NCBI GenBank assembly: GCA_036172665.1 | Contig: CM069877.1 | Span: forward strand, 27,305,001 to 27,369,000 | DNA length: 64,000 nt | Origin: Prosopocoilus inquinatus | Taxonomy: Eukaryota > Arthropoda > Insecta > Coleoptera > Lucanidae | Direction of reading: 5' to 3' | Shown here: positions 20,591 through 31,693 of the stretch, in pieces | Layout: the number at the start of each line of letters is the position of its first letter | How positions within the stretch are numbered: the stretch's first letter is position 1 | Notes under the pieces: model-generated | Told to the model about the DNA's origin: nothing | The model's input: the letters and a program-made list of their open reading frames with translations, nothing else | Database searches by the model: none | Translations under genes and position numbers: made by a program

Positions 20591-21817
20591 GTGTCGCACG
20601 GAACATTTAAGTCATACTTAAAGCTAAAACGAAGTCTTAACTTTTCTGGTATGGCAGATTTAGAATTCTTCCAATATTTCAGGTTAAGGAAAGAAACTGT
20701 GCTAAAACTGTTACCTGAAATTGAACCATATTTGGATTCAAATAATTTGTTCAATTTTATACTTATTTACAGTAATAACAGCGTTTCACCTATTAACCAA
20801 CTGTAAAATTGCTTAAGATATTATGCGACTGGTTGCCATCAACTTAGTTTAGCACATTTTGGGAACATGCACAAATCAACAGTCAATAATCAAACGTGTC
20901 ACGAATGCTATCTGCCATCTGTCTGGTCAGTACATAAAATTTCTTGAAACGGCAGAAGAAAGGGAAAACATTCACTTGAAATTTTATAAAAGAGCCTCAT
21001 TTCCAAAAGTAATAGCTGCGTTAGACTGCACCCACGTTAAAGTTAATTCACCAGGTATTCTTTAAGGTTTTCTGTTGTGACAATAATAACATTTATTTTT
21101 GAGGTGGATCTGATGCTGAAATCTTCAGGAACCGTAAAGGTTATTTTTCATAGAATGTACAAGCAGCAGTAGATGCAGAATACAAATTCATGAATCTGGT
21201 TACAAGGTGGCCGGGATCAGTTCACGACACAACCATTTTTAATAACAGCATGCTTCGAGCACGTTTTGATGGAAATCAATTTGAAAACTGTTTTTTACTA
21301 GGTAATAAAAATTAATCAAGAAATTCTGTTTCAGTTCACAATTGAAAATGGTAAAACATTTTATATCATGTTTCAATTTCTTCTCTATACACACAGAATT
21401 TCAATTAGTTTCACCTGCTTCGTTTACATTGCAGGTGATGGTGGTTATGCCCTAAAAAAGTATTTATTAACTCCATTGTTAAATACACAAACTGATGCAG
21501 AGCGAAGGTATAATGAATCACACATTAGAACTAGAGTGGTAGTAGAAAACACTTTTGGTATTTGGAAACGACGTTTCCCTATTTTAGCATATGGTTGTCG
21601 TACAAAATTAAATACTACCGTAAATATAATAGTAGCGACGGCCATATTGCATAATATTGCCAGAGATGCTGGTGAAAACCTTCCTCCCGATGAAGCTAAT
21701 GCTATTTTGCTGCTAATGTTAAATAATGGCAATATTCCAGTACAGAACAATGCCATTGAAAATACTGGATTTGAAGTGAGGACTGCTTTAATTAACAATT
21801 ACTTTTCACAGTTATAA
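20591..21817 (+). pseudogene. HARBI1-type transposase of Harbinger H2
   Basis: Pieces in order: FQYFRLRKETVLKLLPE (exon 1), a conserved NNSVSPINQL region, VIAALDCTHVKV (first Asp, about 21020), RNRKGYF and TRWPGSVHD (about 21130-21220), GDGGYALKKYLL (second Asp, about 21435), RTRVVVENTFGIWKRRFP (Glu, about 21530), and end at 21817. The triad survives. Stops at about 20804 and in the RNRKGYF block, and an exon 1 intron reduced to a remnant, make it a pseudogene. It is close to the intact H3 copy at 34201-35488. Confidence 0.85.
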
Positions 21818-21866
21818 ATATAATATAAACAAAAAAATTATGTGCCTTATAAATGTTTTATTTAGT

Positions 21867-22341
21867 TTTTAGAAAATTTTTGTGCAAATCGTTTTTGATT
21901 GCAGTGAGAACCTCGAGCAGCCTCTGGACAGCTGTTTCAGCCCTGCTTGGGGCTTCTTCAGCAGAAACGTAGCTCGACATTCCCACTGCAGACCAAAAAC
22001 GACTTGCCCAATTTATTCGCAAATGCGATGTAAGAATGATGAACATATAAAATAGCGACATCTTACTATCGTTTTTTGACCTAACATTGCAGTAGGATAG
22101 ACAAATTGAAGCGGGGTTTGCTCCTAATGAGTCCCCCATGCAAGGCGGCCATGCTTGCTGTCAAAGCATAATGAAAGATTTTAGAAAATTTTTGTGCAAA
22201 TCGTTTTTGATTGCAGTGAGAACCTCGAGCAGCCTCTGGACAGCTGTTTCAGCCCTGCTTGGGGCTTCTTCAGCAGAAACGTGGCTCGACTAACTGCAAT
22301 GTTAGGTCAAAAAGCGATAGTAAGATGTCGCTATTTTATAC
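21867..22341. mobile_element. Modular palindromic repeat element, copy 2
   Basis: 475 bp flanked by a perfect 12-bp direct repeat GTTTTATTTAGT at 21855-21866 and 22342-22353. It starts TTTTAGAAAATTTTTGTGC and ends ...GATGTCGCTATTTTATAC. Modules found in copy 1 recur here in a different order, joined at TGCA words. It sits between the 3' ends of the two H2 genes. Confidence 0.8.
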
Positions 22342-22367
22342 GTTTTATTTAGTATTAAGAACAAATG

Positions 22368-22613
22368 TTATTCCGCATTCTTCAAAAAGTTAGTTACCCA
22401 GTTAGAATTAATTTTTTTTAATTCTTCTAGCTTTATTTGTAGTTCTACATCTAAAATTTCTTTTTGCACTTTATGAATTTCTTTTTCTCTTATTTCCTTG
22501 TTTTGCAAAATACGTTTTTCTAATTGTGTTATTTCTAGCCGTTCTTCTGCAAGTTTGCTATACAATTTCCCTATGTTACTGCTATTTAAAGCTACTGCTG
22601 CTGCAGGGCGTCG
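22368..22613 (-). pseudogene. C-terminal part of H2 Myb/SANT partner gene
   Basis: A minus frame begins at the Transib target site and reads RRPAAAVALNSSNIGKLYSK then a long charged coiled-coil helix, ending at 22368. It matches in layout the C-terminal half of the intact H3 Myb gene (RRPIASLPATDISKLY). Its N-terminal half lies 10.5 kb away at 33117-33940, displaced by Transib-1. Confidence 0.8.
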
Positions 22614-22632
22614 CACAGTGGTCGAATTTTAA
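22614..22632 (+). repeat. Transib-1 left terminal repeat with RSS-like heptamer
   Basis: CACAGTGGTCGAATTTTAA. CACAGTG is identical to the V(D)J recombination signal heptamer. It is preceded by the target duplication CGTCG. Confidence 0.88.
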
Positions 22633-22639
22633 GAGTTAC

Positions 22640-23228
22640 GGGGACATTTTCTATAAAATACTGAAATTAACTGAATACTCCAGTTACTCGGTATTTTTTT
22701 CTTTTTTAGGTGTTTTACTTAACATATTTCATCTACATTGTGTCTACTAAGTAGGCAACTTGAGGATAAGAAATATTGTAATGTTGATTACAAATATTCT
22801 AGATAAACCAAAAGTAGAGCGTACGTACAATAATTTTATACGATATACATTGATAGCACACAATGTACAAAATTGTTTTGTAGCAAAATCACGAAAAAAC
22901 TAAGAAATCTTAAATGTGAGATGTTTATTTATGAATTTTGTGTGTGAATAGGATTTGTAAAATAAGTTGGTACAGTACTTTTATTTTTCTTATTTTTTCA
23001 CTCTTTATTAATATTTTTAAAACTTCGTTTTTCTATTTTCTGAAAAATAACAAATGAAAAGGTTTTCATGGGTTATATACAATATTTCTTAGAAAATATC
23101 TACTAGAATAGTGTTTCAAGTTTTAAAAAATATTACACATTAAGAAAAACGTGTTTATTTACATGTACTGGTGCGGCCTAAAAATTAAGAAGATTAAAAT
23201 TAACATAAGCAAAACAACATTAACAATA
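22640..23228. other. Transib-1 3' untranslated and subterminal region
   Basis: AT-rich and non-coding, between the left terminal repeat and the transposase stop. No further feature seen. Confidence 0.5.
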
Positions 23229-24658
23229 TTAGAAATCTAAATCGCTGAAATCTGACTCTTCTTCATCCTGTGAAGACCCTTCCGCACGCACACCCTGACC
23301 ACTTGTCTCTGATTGTTGGGCTATCTCTGGCACATCGAGCAAATTTATAACTGCAGAGGGTAATTTATTAACTTTTCGTTTTGGTATTGGTCTTACACTA
23401 GATATGATTATATCAGAAGAAATTAACAGCGCATGAAGAAGATCCTCAATGTTTTCTTTTCTGCTAGTTTTTCGTGTACTGTGCTCACGAAAGTAGCGAC
23501 AATCTTTGTGTCGGGCTTCCAAAGCCTCTTCACTTAGCTGGCCTATTGGGAGTAAAAGAGTATCCATAACGTCAGCTCCGTGAAGTAATATTTTATGCAT
23601 ACTAGCTGGCATTTTGTACCATCCATATAAGGCATACTCTCTAAATTTTTGGGTATTTAACTTGTAACCACAAGAAATAGCTTGTAAAATTACAGCTAAC
23701 CTAGTTATTAAAGATTCATCCACCTTTGTTACTTCCGCCGCTTTTTTAGGGTCTTTGAAAAACCTTCTGGCTGTGTTGCCATCATTAGTACTTCCACTAC
23801 CTTGCTTGACAACATCTACCAAAAGATCTGTTTCACTGCGAAATTTCGAAATGATTTCTGCTTTCTTTTCTTGAAGTGCAGCCTTATTTTCGACTCCTCT
23901 AACCTGCCAAGTTTTAAGATCCAGTCGGTATGAGATATGTAAAATGCATTCAAAGAAACGAATATGTGCATGTAATATAGACAGTCCATATTGAAATGTA
24001 CTAGTGTTACATGGTCTTGTCAAAATTAATTCAATATTGTTCATGTCCTTGGGTTTAGTATGGCATATGTAACAAGTCTGAGTTGATGGATTTCCAGTCA
24101 GAGCATTGGCTACCTTTCCGTCCAACATTGTTTGTATTAACGTATGACGAACATCAACATCTCTCGTCTCGATAGATAAATAAGTTGGAATTAAGGCCAA
24201 AATTTGTCTTTCAATATATTCACTTTCCTGCTGTATAACGTTTTGTGTTTCCTTTATAAACTGAAATTTTATTGGAATACAAAACCGTGTAGAAGACGCA
24301 CGAGGATTCATCCAGACAATTTCATCTAAGTCATCACTTTTTGCTCTCATTTGTAATGGCACAATTGAAGTTAAAAAGATGTCAGAGTCTGTTGCATCAA
24401 TACTCTCTTGAAATTGTTGTTTGTACAACGAATGGCTAGAGCTTTCATCAAAACCCCATTTATAAATTACTTCGAATTTGTCAATGTTCTTCTAGGTTAC
24501 TAGGCGCGATATTACGTCATTCTGAACTACGAATAAGCGCTGGACAGTATGATCAAGTAGACTTTGTAACTTTACTTCTCCCATGGTGTCTGTAACATGT
24601 ATATCTTTAGTATAACACTCTTTCCTTGCTTTTAGTATATTATCATAAGATGGATATA
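23229..24658 (-). pseudogene. Transib transposase, C-terminal two thirds (RAG1 core-like)
   Basis: Minus frame. A region near 24440 reads WGFDESSSHSLYKQQF, holding the first catalytic Asp. TMLDGKVANAL (second Asp) is near 24115, and CYICHTKPK is a zinc pair near 24070. Further on are GLSILHAHIRFFECILH, STNDGNTARRFF (about 23780), MHKILLHGADV (about 23590) and LSEEALEARHKD with the catalytic Glu (about 23520). These are hallmark blocks shared by Transib and the RAG1 core. A TAG near 24488 interrupts the frame just before the first Asp block; otherwise it is open to 23229. The upstream part of the gene continues at 29101 beyond the Copia insertion. Confidence 0.9.
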
Positions 24659-24663
24659 TTTTA

Positions 24664-24871
24664 TGTTGGTTGGCAGTGACGATAACACTTACTTCAATGT
24701 ATTTATTGCAAGAACTTTTTCAAAATTTTGCAATTACAAACTAAAGCTTGATGCATAGACTAGACGATACATATTAAAAAAAAATATCTGACATAAACTA
24801 ACTTGATTAAGTATGTATTTACAATACTCAAACAATATTGAATGACTGATTAAATGATTATAAACTCAACA
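24664..24871 (-). repeat. Copia 3' LTR
   Basis: 208 bp, TGTTGGTTGGCAG...AAACTCAACA, with TG...CA tips. Confidence 0.93.
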
Positions 24872-24886
24872 CTTCCCCTTAATCTG

Positions 24887-27800
24887 TCATTCAAATTTAA
24901 CAGTGCTCTTAAGTAATCCAAATCCATTCACGCAAAAATAATGTTTAGGAGAACTTAAGCCTTTTGTGAATACGTCAGCAATCATTTTATCTGTTGACTT
25001 ATAATGAACAGCAATTACACCTCTGTCAACAATGTCCCTAATAAAATGATATCTGACACTAATATGTTTAGTTCTATTATGAAAGATAGGATTATATACT
25101 AATTTCTGTGAACTTTGATTGTCGTTGTACAAATCAATTTTAACGTCAAAACCTAGTTCACTCAAGAAGCTTTTCAGGTATACAGCTTCTTTTGAAGCTT
25201 CTGACATAGCAATATATTCGGCTTCAGTACTGGAGAGAGCTACACAAGATTGTTTCTTAGCTTCCCAATAAACAGCTGTACCACTTAACGTGTACACAAA
25301 ACCGCTGTAAGATTTGCGATCTTGATCATTTGCCCAATCAGAGTCTACAAAACCTGTAAGTTCAAATTTAAAATTACCATTGAATACAAGTTTAAAGTCA
25401 ATAGTAGCCTTCAAATATCTCAAAATTCTTTTAAGATGATTCCAATGAACTTTACTATAACCATTATTAAACTGACTCATAAAATTAACGGCAAAAGTTA
25501 TATCAGGTCTAGTATTGACGGATAAATATAACAATGCACCTACAAGTTTTTGATAAGGAAGTGACAAATCTACATCATTACATTTTTCTAATTTTAAATT
25601 AACTTCCAATGGTGTTTTTGCGGGTTTACAATCAAGCATGTTATATTTCCGCAGTAATGACAAAATGCATTTTTTCTGATGAATTGAAATTGTCTTCTTA
25701 TCAACATATCTCTCAATACTAATGCCAATACATTGTTTCGCCTCTCCTAAATCTTTAACTTTAAATCTTTCTGACAATAGTTTCCTTAACACTTGCTTCT
25801 CTGCGTTACTATTACAGAATATTAAAAAATCATCAACATACACTGTAATAATAACGATTTTGTCTTCGTTGTTTCTAATAAATACGCAAGGTTCGTACTT
25901 CGATTGACTAAAACCTAAATCTAATAAAGTTTCAACAACCGTCACGTTCCAAACTCTGGAGGATTGTTTAAGGCCATATATTGCTTTATGCAATAAACAA
26001 ACTTTATTTTCATTTCCAGGAGTTATGAAACCTTCAGGTTGTTCCATAAAAACCTGTTCTTCTAAATTTCCGTTAAGAAATGCTGTCTCTACATCAAAGT
26101 GAAAAATATTTAAATTCATTTTTGCAGCTATTCCAAACAGAATTCTTAACGTTGAATTTCTAACGACTGGGGAAAAAGTTTCATGGTAATCTTGGCCAAA
26201 TGTTTGTGTAAATCCTTTAGCAACCAATCTTGCCTTATGTTTCATTGAACCATCTGGCAAACTTTTTAACTTAAACACCCACTTGTTTTTAACTACACTT
26301 TCATTTGCTGGCCTCTTCACTAGAGTCCATGCCTTATTATCCATTAAAGACTGAAATTCACTTTGCATGGCTGCTTTCCACCCATCACTATCGTCACGTG
26401 TCAGTGCATCCTTGACATCAATGGGGTCGTCTGCTTCTGCCATGTACACTACATATTCTGGATACTCTTTTGATTTCTTCAGCCTGAGTGACCTTCTTAA
26501 TGTGCCTTCTTCAGTGATACTTCTGTCAATTGTTTCTTCAGCAGGCTCTTCTGGTTCTACCATGTCTTTTGCATCCTCTTCAAATTCAATTCCATCTGAT
26601 ATGTTTTCTTCAGTATCAATAATGTTTCGGTTAATAGGTATTACATTAGTCTTGTTATTTGCAATATCTTCTTTTTTGTTCCAAAATTTGTTTTCTATGA
26701 ATCTGACATTTCTTCCCTTTGTTATTGCCTTCGGTTTTTCTGGATTAAATAGCCTGTAGTCTTTTGTATCTTCACAATATCCAACAAAAATATATGGTTT
26801 TCCTTTAGCATCCCATTTTCTTCTAAACTGATCGGGAATATAATTGTAACAGATACATCCGAAGATACGCAAATGACTCAAATTAACCTTTCTTCCTGAC
26901 CACAACTCCTCAGGTGTTTTGCCAGGAATTGCCTTATGGGGAGAACGATTCTTGAGATAAGCCGCAGTATTTACAGCTTCTGCCCACATTCTTTCATCAC
27001 AACCAGATTCCTTGATCATACTTCTCGCCATTTCAGTTAAGGTTCTATTGGTCCTTTCTGCAATACCGTTTTGTTCAGGGTTATATGGCACAGTAGTTTG
27101 ATGCTTTATACCCTTTGACTTCATGTATTCTTCCATGACTCTGTTTGCGTACTCTCCGCCGTTATCAGATTTAAGACATTTTACTTTTCTTTCTGTCTCT
27201 CTTTCTACTTTACTCACAAATTCTGGGAAAATATCTTTGACATTATCTTTACTCCTTATAAAATATACGAATATTTTTCGAGTAAAATTATCAATAAAGG
27301 TAAGTACGTACTTTGTACCATTCCAAGACGCACAGGGCATTGGTCCACACAAATCTGAGTGAATTATATCTAGAACGCCTTCTGCTCTTCTGTTTTTATT
27401 TTTCTTGAAGGGTAATCTTGCTTGCTTTCCTTCAATGCATGCTATGCAAGGTTCTGATTTTGCATTAGAAAATTTAACACCTTCTGCTAAACCATTTTTA
27501 AGTAAATTCATACTAACACGGTTTAAATGTCCTATTCTTAAGTGCCAAATTATGTCATCCTGACTGTTAGTGTTTGCTGAATAACAGGCTTCATCATTTT
27601 TTGTGCTAATTTTAAATAGTCCATCTTGACGAATACCTTCGATGATTGTAGTTCCATTGATATTACAATTTTTATCATCAAGAACTTTACATCCATATTG
27701 ATTAAAAATGACAATGAGACCTTTTTGCACCATTTGTTCGACAGACAATAAGTTTGTCTTCAGTGAAGGTACATGAAGCACATTCATCACCTCATTTTCT

Positions 27801-28741
27801 CCACCACGCGTAATTATTTTTACATTACCAACACCATCACTATTTATACTTGCATTGTTCGCTACAGTTACTTTTAAATCTTTTCTGGAGAAGTTACATA
27901 GCCAATCCTTTCTACAAGTCATATGTGCTGTTGCACCAGAATCGACAATCCATTCCTCTGATTTATCTACATTTGCATTCAGGCAAATATGCAAAGCTTT
28001 ATTATTATTAGGCTTGAAAGGACTTATGACTGTTTTGTTTTTCTCCTTTAATTTATTCATGGGACATACATTCTTAAAATGACCTGGTTGCCCACACTTG
28101 TAACAAACCATTTTCTTTTTGTTTTGCGGATGCTTTTTGACATGCAATGCTGATTCGCTGCTGGTAGATGGTAAAGCTTCAATATTTTCTTTGTGTTCTT
28201 GTAAAAGTTTTGACTTCACAAAATCACTTGTTATTTTTTGACCGCTGCTTTCAATAGCCATGACCATAGGATCATATGCAGACGTTAGACCACTTAGCAT
28301 GATAACTGCCACAAATTCATCGTCCAAACCTGCTTCCATATCTGCTAATCGCTGCGACACTGCAATGATTTCACTGACATACTGGTCCATATTTGCAAAA
28401 TTCACCAATTTTATACTGGCAATACGACGCATTAACGTTAATCGCCTGGTGAGACCTCTGTCATCATACACTTTTTGTAAATTTTCCCATGCTTCTTTAG
28501 CTGTTTTACAATCCCTTACGAACGGGTAGGCACAAGGTTTAATCATCAAGCATATTTTTGCTAATGCTTTCTGCTCCTTCCGAAATCGTTCGTCTGTCGA
28601 TAGTTTACTGTCATCGCCTTCTATGCATTGCCACAAATTGTCATGTATTAAAGCCATTTTCATCCCAAATTTCCAGTTTGCATAATTGGATCTTCCTTCG
28701 AGTTTCTCGAAACTTACTTGAAAATTGTGATTGTCACTCAT
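24887..28741 (-). CDS. Copia gag-pol polyprotein, full length
   Basis: The open frame begins at 28801, but the second ATG at 28741 (MSDNHNFQVSFEKL) gives the normal copia gag start, so I prefer it. In the 1304-residue numbering: gag with one zinc knuckle CYKCGQPGHFKNVC at 233-246, protease DSGATAHM at 287-294, integrase zinc HLRIGHLN...CIAC at 420-455 and core IHSDLCG (480), KSDNGGEY (544), GIAER (579), reverse transcriptase from about 810 with YVDD near 988, and RNase H with STEAEYIAMSEA near 1205. Length and order are typical of copia and no stop is present, so it is probably active or recently so. Confidence 0.96.
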   Translation of the reverse strand: MSDNHNFQVSFEKLEGRSNYANWKFGMKMALIHDNLWQCIEGDDSKLSTDERFRKEQKALAKICLMIKPCAYPFVRDCKTAKEAWENLQKVYDDRGLTRRLTLMRRIASIKLVNFANMDQYVSEIIAVSQRLADMEAGLDDEFVAVIMLSGLTSAYDPMVMAIESSGQKITSDFVKSKLLQEHKENIEALPSTSSESALHVKKHPQNKKKMVCYKCGQPGHFKNVCPMNKLKEKNKTVISPFKPNNNKALHICLNANVDKSEEWIVDSGATAHMTCRKDWLCNFSRKDLKVTVANNASINSDGVGNVKIITRGGENEVMNVLHVPSLKTNLLSVEQMVQKGLIVIFNQYGCKVLDDKNCNINGTTIIEGIRQDGLFKISTKNDEACYSANTNSQDDIIWHLRIGHLNRVSMNLLKNGLAEGVKFSNAKSEPCIACIEGKQARLPFKKNKNRRAEGVLDIIHSDLCGPMPCASWNGTKYVLTFIDNFTRKIFVYFIRSKDNVKDIFPEFVSKVERETERKVKCLKSDNGGEYANRVMEEYMKSKGIKHQTTVPYNPEQNGIAERTNRTLTEMARSMIKESGCDERMWAEAVNTAAYLKNRSPHKAIPGKTPEELWSGRKVNLSHLRIFGCICYNYIPDQFRRKWDAKGKPYIFVGYCEDTKDYRLFNPEKPKAITKGRNVRFIENKFWNKKEDIANNKTNVIPINRNIIDTEENISDGIEFEEDAKDMVEPEEPAEETIDRSITEEGTLRRSLRLKKSKEYPEYVVYMAEADDPIDVKDALTRDDSDGWKAAMQSEFQSLMDNKAWTLVKRPANESVVKNKWVFKLKSLPDGSMKHKARLVAKGFTQTFGQDYHETFSPVVRNSTLRILFGIAAKMNLNIFHFDVETAFLNGNLEEQVFMEQPEGFITPGNENKVCLLHKAIYGLKQSSRVWNVTVVETLLDLGFSQSKYEPCVFIRNNEDKIVIITVYVDDFLIFCNSNAEKQVLRKLLSERFKVKDLGEAKQCIGISIERYVDKKTISIHQKKCILSLLRKYNMLDCKPAKTPLEVNLKLEKCNDVDLSLPYQKLVGALLYLSVNTRPDITFAVNFMSQFNNGYSKVHWNHLKRILRYLKATIDFKLVFNGNFKFELTGFVDSDWANDQDRKSYSGFVYTLSGTAVYWEAKKQSCVALSSTEAEYIAMSEASKEAVYLKSFLSELGFDVKIDLYNDNQSSQKLVYNPIFHNRTKHISVRYHFIRDIVDRGVIAVHYKSTDKMIADVFTKGLSSPKHYFCVNGFGLLKSTVKFE

Positions 28742-28875
28742 TTTTACCGAGTAAAGCAATTTACAAAGTTCAAAGTAAATTTTGTTTCGTTGACACTCCA
28801 CGTTGCAACCGCGTTGACGTTTTTTAAATATACTTTTTCGTACACTATTTTCTTAATTTGAGGCAAACCTTGTAT

Positions 28876-28889
28876 CTGGGCCCATAACC
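28876..28889 (-). promoter_or_regulatory. Copia primer-binding site for half initiator-Met tRNA
   Basis: Minus strand GGTTATGGGCCCAG lies directly inside the 5' LTR. It is complementary to CTGGGCCCATAACC, the anticodon-stem and loop part of eukaryotic initiator Met tRNA. Drosophila copia is known to prime with an internal cleavage product of this tRNA, so the same priming is inferred here. Confidence 0.8.
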
Positions 28890-29100
28890 TGTTGGTTGGC
28901 AGTGACGATAACACTTACTTCAATGTATTTATTGCAAGAACTTTTTCAAAATTTTGCAATTACAAACTAAAGCTTGATGCATAGACTAGACGATACATAT
29001 TATAAAAAAAAAATATCTGACATAAACTAACTTGATTAAGTATGTATTTACAATACTCAAACAATATTGAATGACTGATTAAATTATTATAAACTCAACA
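28890..29100 (-). repeat. Copia 5' LTR
   Basis: 211 bp, same tips as the 3' copy. The near identity implies very recent insertion. Confidence 0.93.
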
Positions 29101-29947
29101 TTTTACAGTTTTTCTCTTGTGCTCCTTTTCGCAGCTTTAAGTATTGAGATTTTGTTAATTTTAAATCAATAATTAATGCTAATGCTTCTTCGGGAGTATA
29201 CTGTTGGATATTTTCGGAATTGGTCTTTTTAAGTTTTTTTAGTGAGCGAGGACTTGTAGTTATGGCTTTTCTTATTACTTGTGCAACATTTCTTTTGCCT
29301 TCTTTTGTAAAGCCTGTTTGTGCTGCAAATGCAAGTTGTTCAGGAGTATGACTGGCTACCAAATTCTTCGTACGCCTTCTTTTCGTTCTAGCACTCACAG
29401 TATCAAAATCTTTTAACATTCGGGGACGGCCTATTGGTGTTACTGAACCGGACTGCTGTTGCAGTTGTACTTCTTGAAAGGATATTTCTTCTCTAAGCCA
29501 GTCTCCATGACGTTTTAAAAAACTCTTCTTATTTCTCCCACTTGCCTTCCAATGACTCAGAAGTTTGTGTGAGAAAAGCGATAGTTTTTTAGTAATTTTC
29601 TCCTCCTCACAATCCGGCATTCTGGACTTTACTAAATCAACCATCTGACTCCTTACAAGAACGGTATTTGCTCGAGACAACAGAGATTTAGTTGAAAGAA
29701 ACTCAAACAAATCCATTCTTGTGACGCCATGTATGTGACCTGCCGACAAAATTAAAAAAATAAGTACTTCCGCACACATGCGCACATTATAGTTTGGCAG
29801 GTTATAAAGCCCGATAAATTTGTGATAATATGAAACAAGTTCCGACTTGAAAGAAAAGGTACTATTTTTGTCAGCTCTATTGAAATATAAAATAATTAAA
29901 AGTAGTAAAATTATATCTTGATACTAACCTGAGCGACCAGCCTCCAT
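29101..29947 (-). pseudogene. Transib transposase, N-terminal part with first intron
   Basis: The first exon, ATG at 29947 to 29929, encodes six codons and ends at a GTTAGT donor. The acceptor is at 29740-29741 and exon 2 runs 29739-29101, where Copia cuts it. The joined frame starts MEAGRSGHIHGVTRMDLF. Exon 2 has a basic helical region and a GRPRMLKDFDTVSARTKRRR segment near 29395, shared by Transib proteins. It is disrupted only by Copia in this part. Confidence 0.85.
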
Positions 29948-30035
29948 GGTGAAATACGAATTTCAACAACACAATATGTTAAACACTTATAAGAACGTTC
30001 AGAACCCAACGATTACGTCTAGGGTAAACTTATAA

Positions 30036-30055
30036 CTAATAATAATAATAATAAT
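30036..30055. repeat. (TAA)n microsatellite at 5' edge of PHD-type LINE
   Basis: Six TAA repeats precede the LINE start. The same motif forms the tail block at 32383-32432, as if the LINE entered a pre-existing (TAA)n tail. Confidence 0.6.
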
Positions 30056-30413
30056 TTAGTTTCAGCCTTCGAACTGTGTAGACGTGTTCTTCGGTTCGCG
30101 CGGTGTTTGTCCCGTCCATTGCGTGCTGTTGATTTATTATATTTCAATATTTATAACAAGAGAAAACGTGTGCTGCTTGTAAACTTGTGATTCATTCATA
30201 CAAATTTCATAAAAAACTGTTTTTCCTGTGCGTTTTTTTGTGCACCTTAAATATTTTCGTGCGCGTGTCAAAGAGCATAGCCGACCCGGTTTTTGCTGAA
30301 TGGAATTTTAATATTTTCTCAATTGAATATCAGTGATTAATTGTACCTGGCTTTCACGATTCATTTGTCTGAGTCGAATCTACACGAGGTTTCACTTGAC
30401 TTAGACCGGGGGC

Positions 30414-31268
30414 ATGAATTGCGGAAAATGTAATACTCCACTTCCTAGGGATGGTGTTTTTGTCATATGTCAAGGCTGCTGCAATGGGCTGCATTTCAAA
30501 TGCTCGTTAAAGCAGTCGACTTGGAAAGCAATGGACCATTCCAAAAAAGAAGCCTGGAGATGTATGAGCTGTAGACAATCAAAAACCGACAAACTGGATG
30601 TACTGGACTCCGAGGAAGAAGATTCTCCAGTTTTTTCTGTGCTGAAAGAGCTAAAAGCAATTGTACTAAATATCCAAAGTAATCAGGAAGATTTGAAGGC
30701 TCAGATAAAAATTTTTGAAAGCCAGATTGAAGTGCTAACCAATCAAGCGAAAATAAAAGATCATAAAATTGACGCCCTTCAGAAAAGAGTGACTGACTTA
30801 GAAAATCAAAACTACAAAACCAATTTAGAAATTTTCGGCGTAGAAGAATTGGAAGAGGAAAACGTAGAGGAAATAGCGTACGAAATAATCAAAAAACTTA
30901 AAACCAATTTAAATAAAGAGGAAATCGTTGAAGCTGCTAGAAACTCAAATAAAAACAAAAATAAAAAACCCCGTTCTATTATTATAAAATTAGCAAACGA
31001 AAAAACTAAATCCAAAATTCTAAATAATAAAAAAACTGTAAAAATAACAAACCAACAAATCTTTAAAAACAACAATACAGACTCCATATATGTTCATGAA
31101 CAAATATCTGCATATCTCAAAAATTTACTTTGGCTAGCACATACTAAAGCAAAATCCCAAAACTGGAAATTTGTATGGATAAAGGAGGGAAAAATTCTGG
31201 CAAGAAAAACGGAGGACTCAAAAGTTCTTACTATCTACAGTGAAGAAGACCTCGAGTTGTTAGTTTAA
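30414..31268 (+). CDS. LINE ORF1 protein with PHD-like finger and coiled coil
   Basis: 284 residues. The N-terminus carries a C4HC3 PHD-type zinc pattern: CGKC at 3-6, CQGC at about 20-23, HFKC at 27-30, CMSC at about 50-53. Residues 75-135 are coiled coil. The rest is lysine-rich and resembles the nucleic-acid-binding ORF1 of CR1/Jockey-type LINEs. The frame is uninterrupted, which is notable because ORF2 is almost gone. Function by analogy: RNA binding and assembly of the retrotransposition particle. Confidence 0.75.
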   Translation: MNCGKCNTPLPRDGVFVICQGCCNGLHFKCSLKQSTWKAMDHSKKEAWRCMSCRQSKTDKLDVLDSEEEDSPVFSVLKELKAIVLNIQSNQEDLKAQIKIFESQIEVLTNQAKIKDHKIDALQKRVTDLENQNYKTNLEIFGVEELEEENVEEIAYEIIKKLKTNLNKEEIVEAARNSNKNKNKKPRSIIIKLANEKTKSKILNNKKTVKITNQQIFKNNNTDSIYVHEQISAYLKNLLWLAHTKAKSQNWKFVWIKEGKILARKTEDSKVLTIYSEEDLELLV

Positions 31269-31360
31269 TTTTACTGCAACTTCATTATTCAAGTAACACA
31301 CCGTTTCAATTTCTTAAATTCTTTATTTTCTGTCTCAAATCACGTATATTCTTCCTGACT

Positions 31361-31693
31361 ATGGCTATAAACACGAATTGGCTTCTTGAGGAAAATAATC
31401 AGTCAATTTTCAACGATATTGATTTGTTCGCACAAAGCACGCGAGCAAATTTCCCAAACAATTTAAACATCCTACATCTAAACATTAGATCGTTATTTGC
31501 ACACTTTGAGGAATTCTACACATACATTCAAAATCACCTAGAAAATCTGCAAATCATAATATACAAATATGGGGATCGCACTCTGGCAGTCACCACCCCA
31601 AAAACCTTAAACGCTCTACCTACGATGTTACGGAACTTACAATCCTATCGTGTCATGAAGCCTCGAGTGAAGGAGTGGTTGCTAAATATCTAA
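31361..31693 (+). pseudogene. Internally deleted LINE ORF2 (endonuclease start fused to C-terminal tail)
   Basis: The first half contains LNILHLNIRSLFAHFEEF, the start of an apurinic-type endonuclease domain. At about residue 69 it jumps in frame to TPKTLNALPTMLRN, the C-terminal end typical of LINE ORF2. The reverse transcriptase and most of the endonuclease are missing. The open fusion suggests either a single clean deletion or selection on a short protein; the first is simpler. Confidence 0.7.

Larger units (their letters stand above)
24664..29100 (-). mobile_element. Intact Copia LTR retrotransposon
   Basis: LTRs at 24664-24871 (3') and 28890-29100 (5') differ by one substitution and a 3-bp A-tract change. 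The target duplication TTTTA is at 24659-24663 and 29101-29105. There is a polypurine tract AAGGGGAAG (minus) at 24872-24880, a primer site at 28876-28889, and one uninterrupted gag-pol frame. It is inserted in the Transib transposase gene. All parts needed for autonomous retrotransposition are visible. Confidence 0.96.

Noticed and set aside
26367..26759. 130-residue plus frame inside Copia
   Set aside because: Low-complexity shadow of the 1304-residue minus frame.
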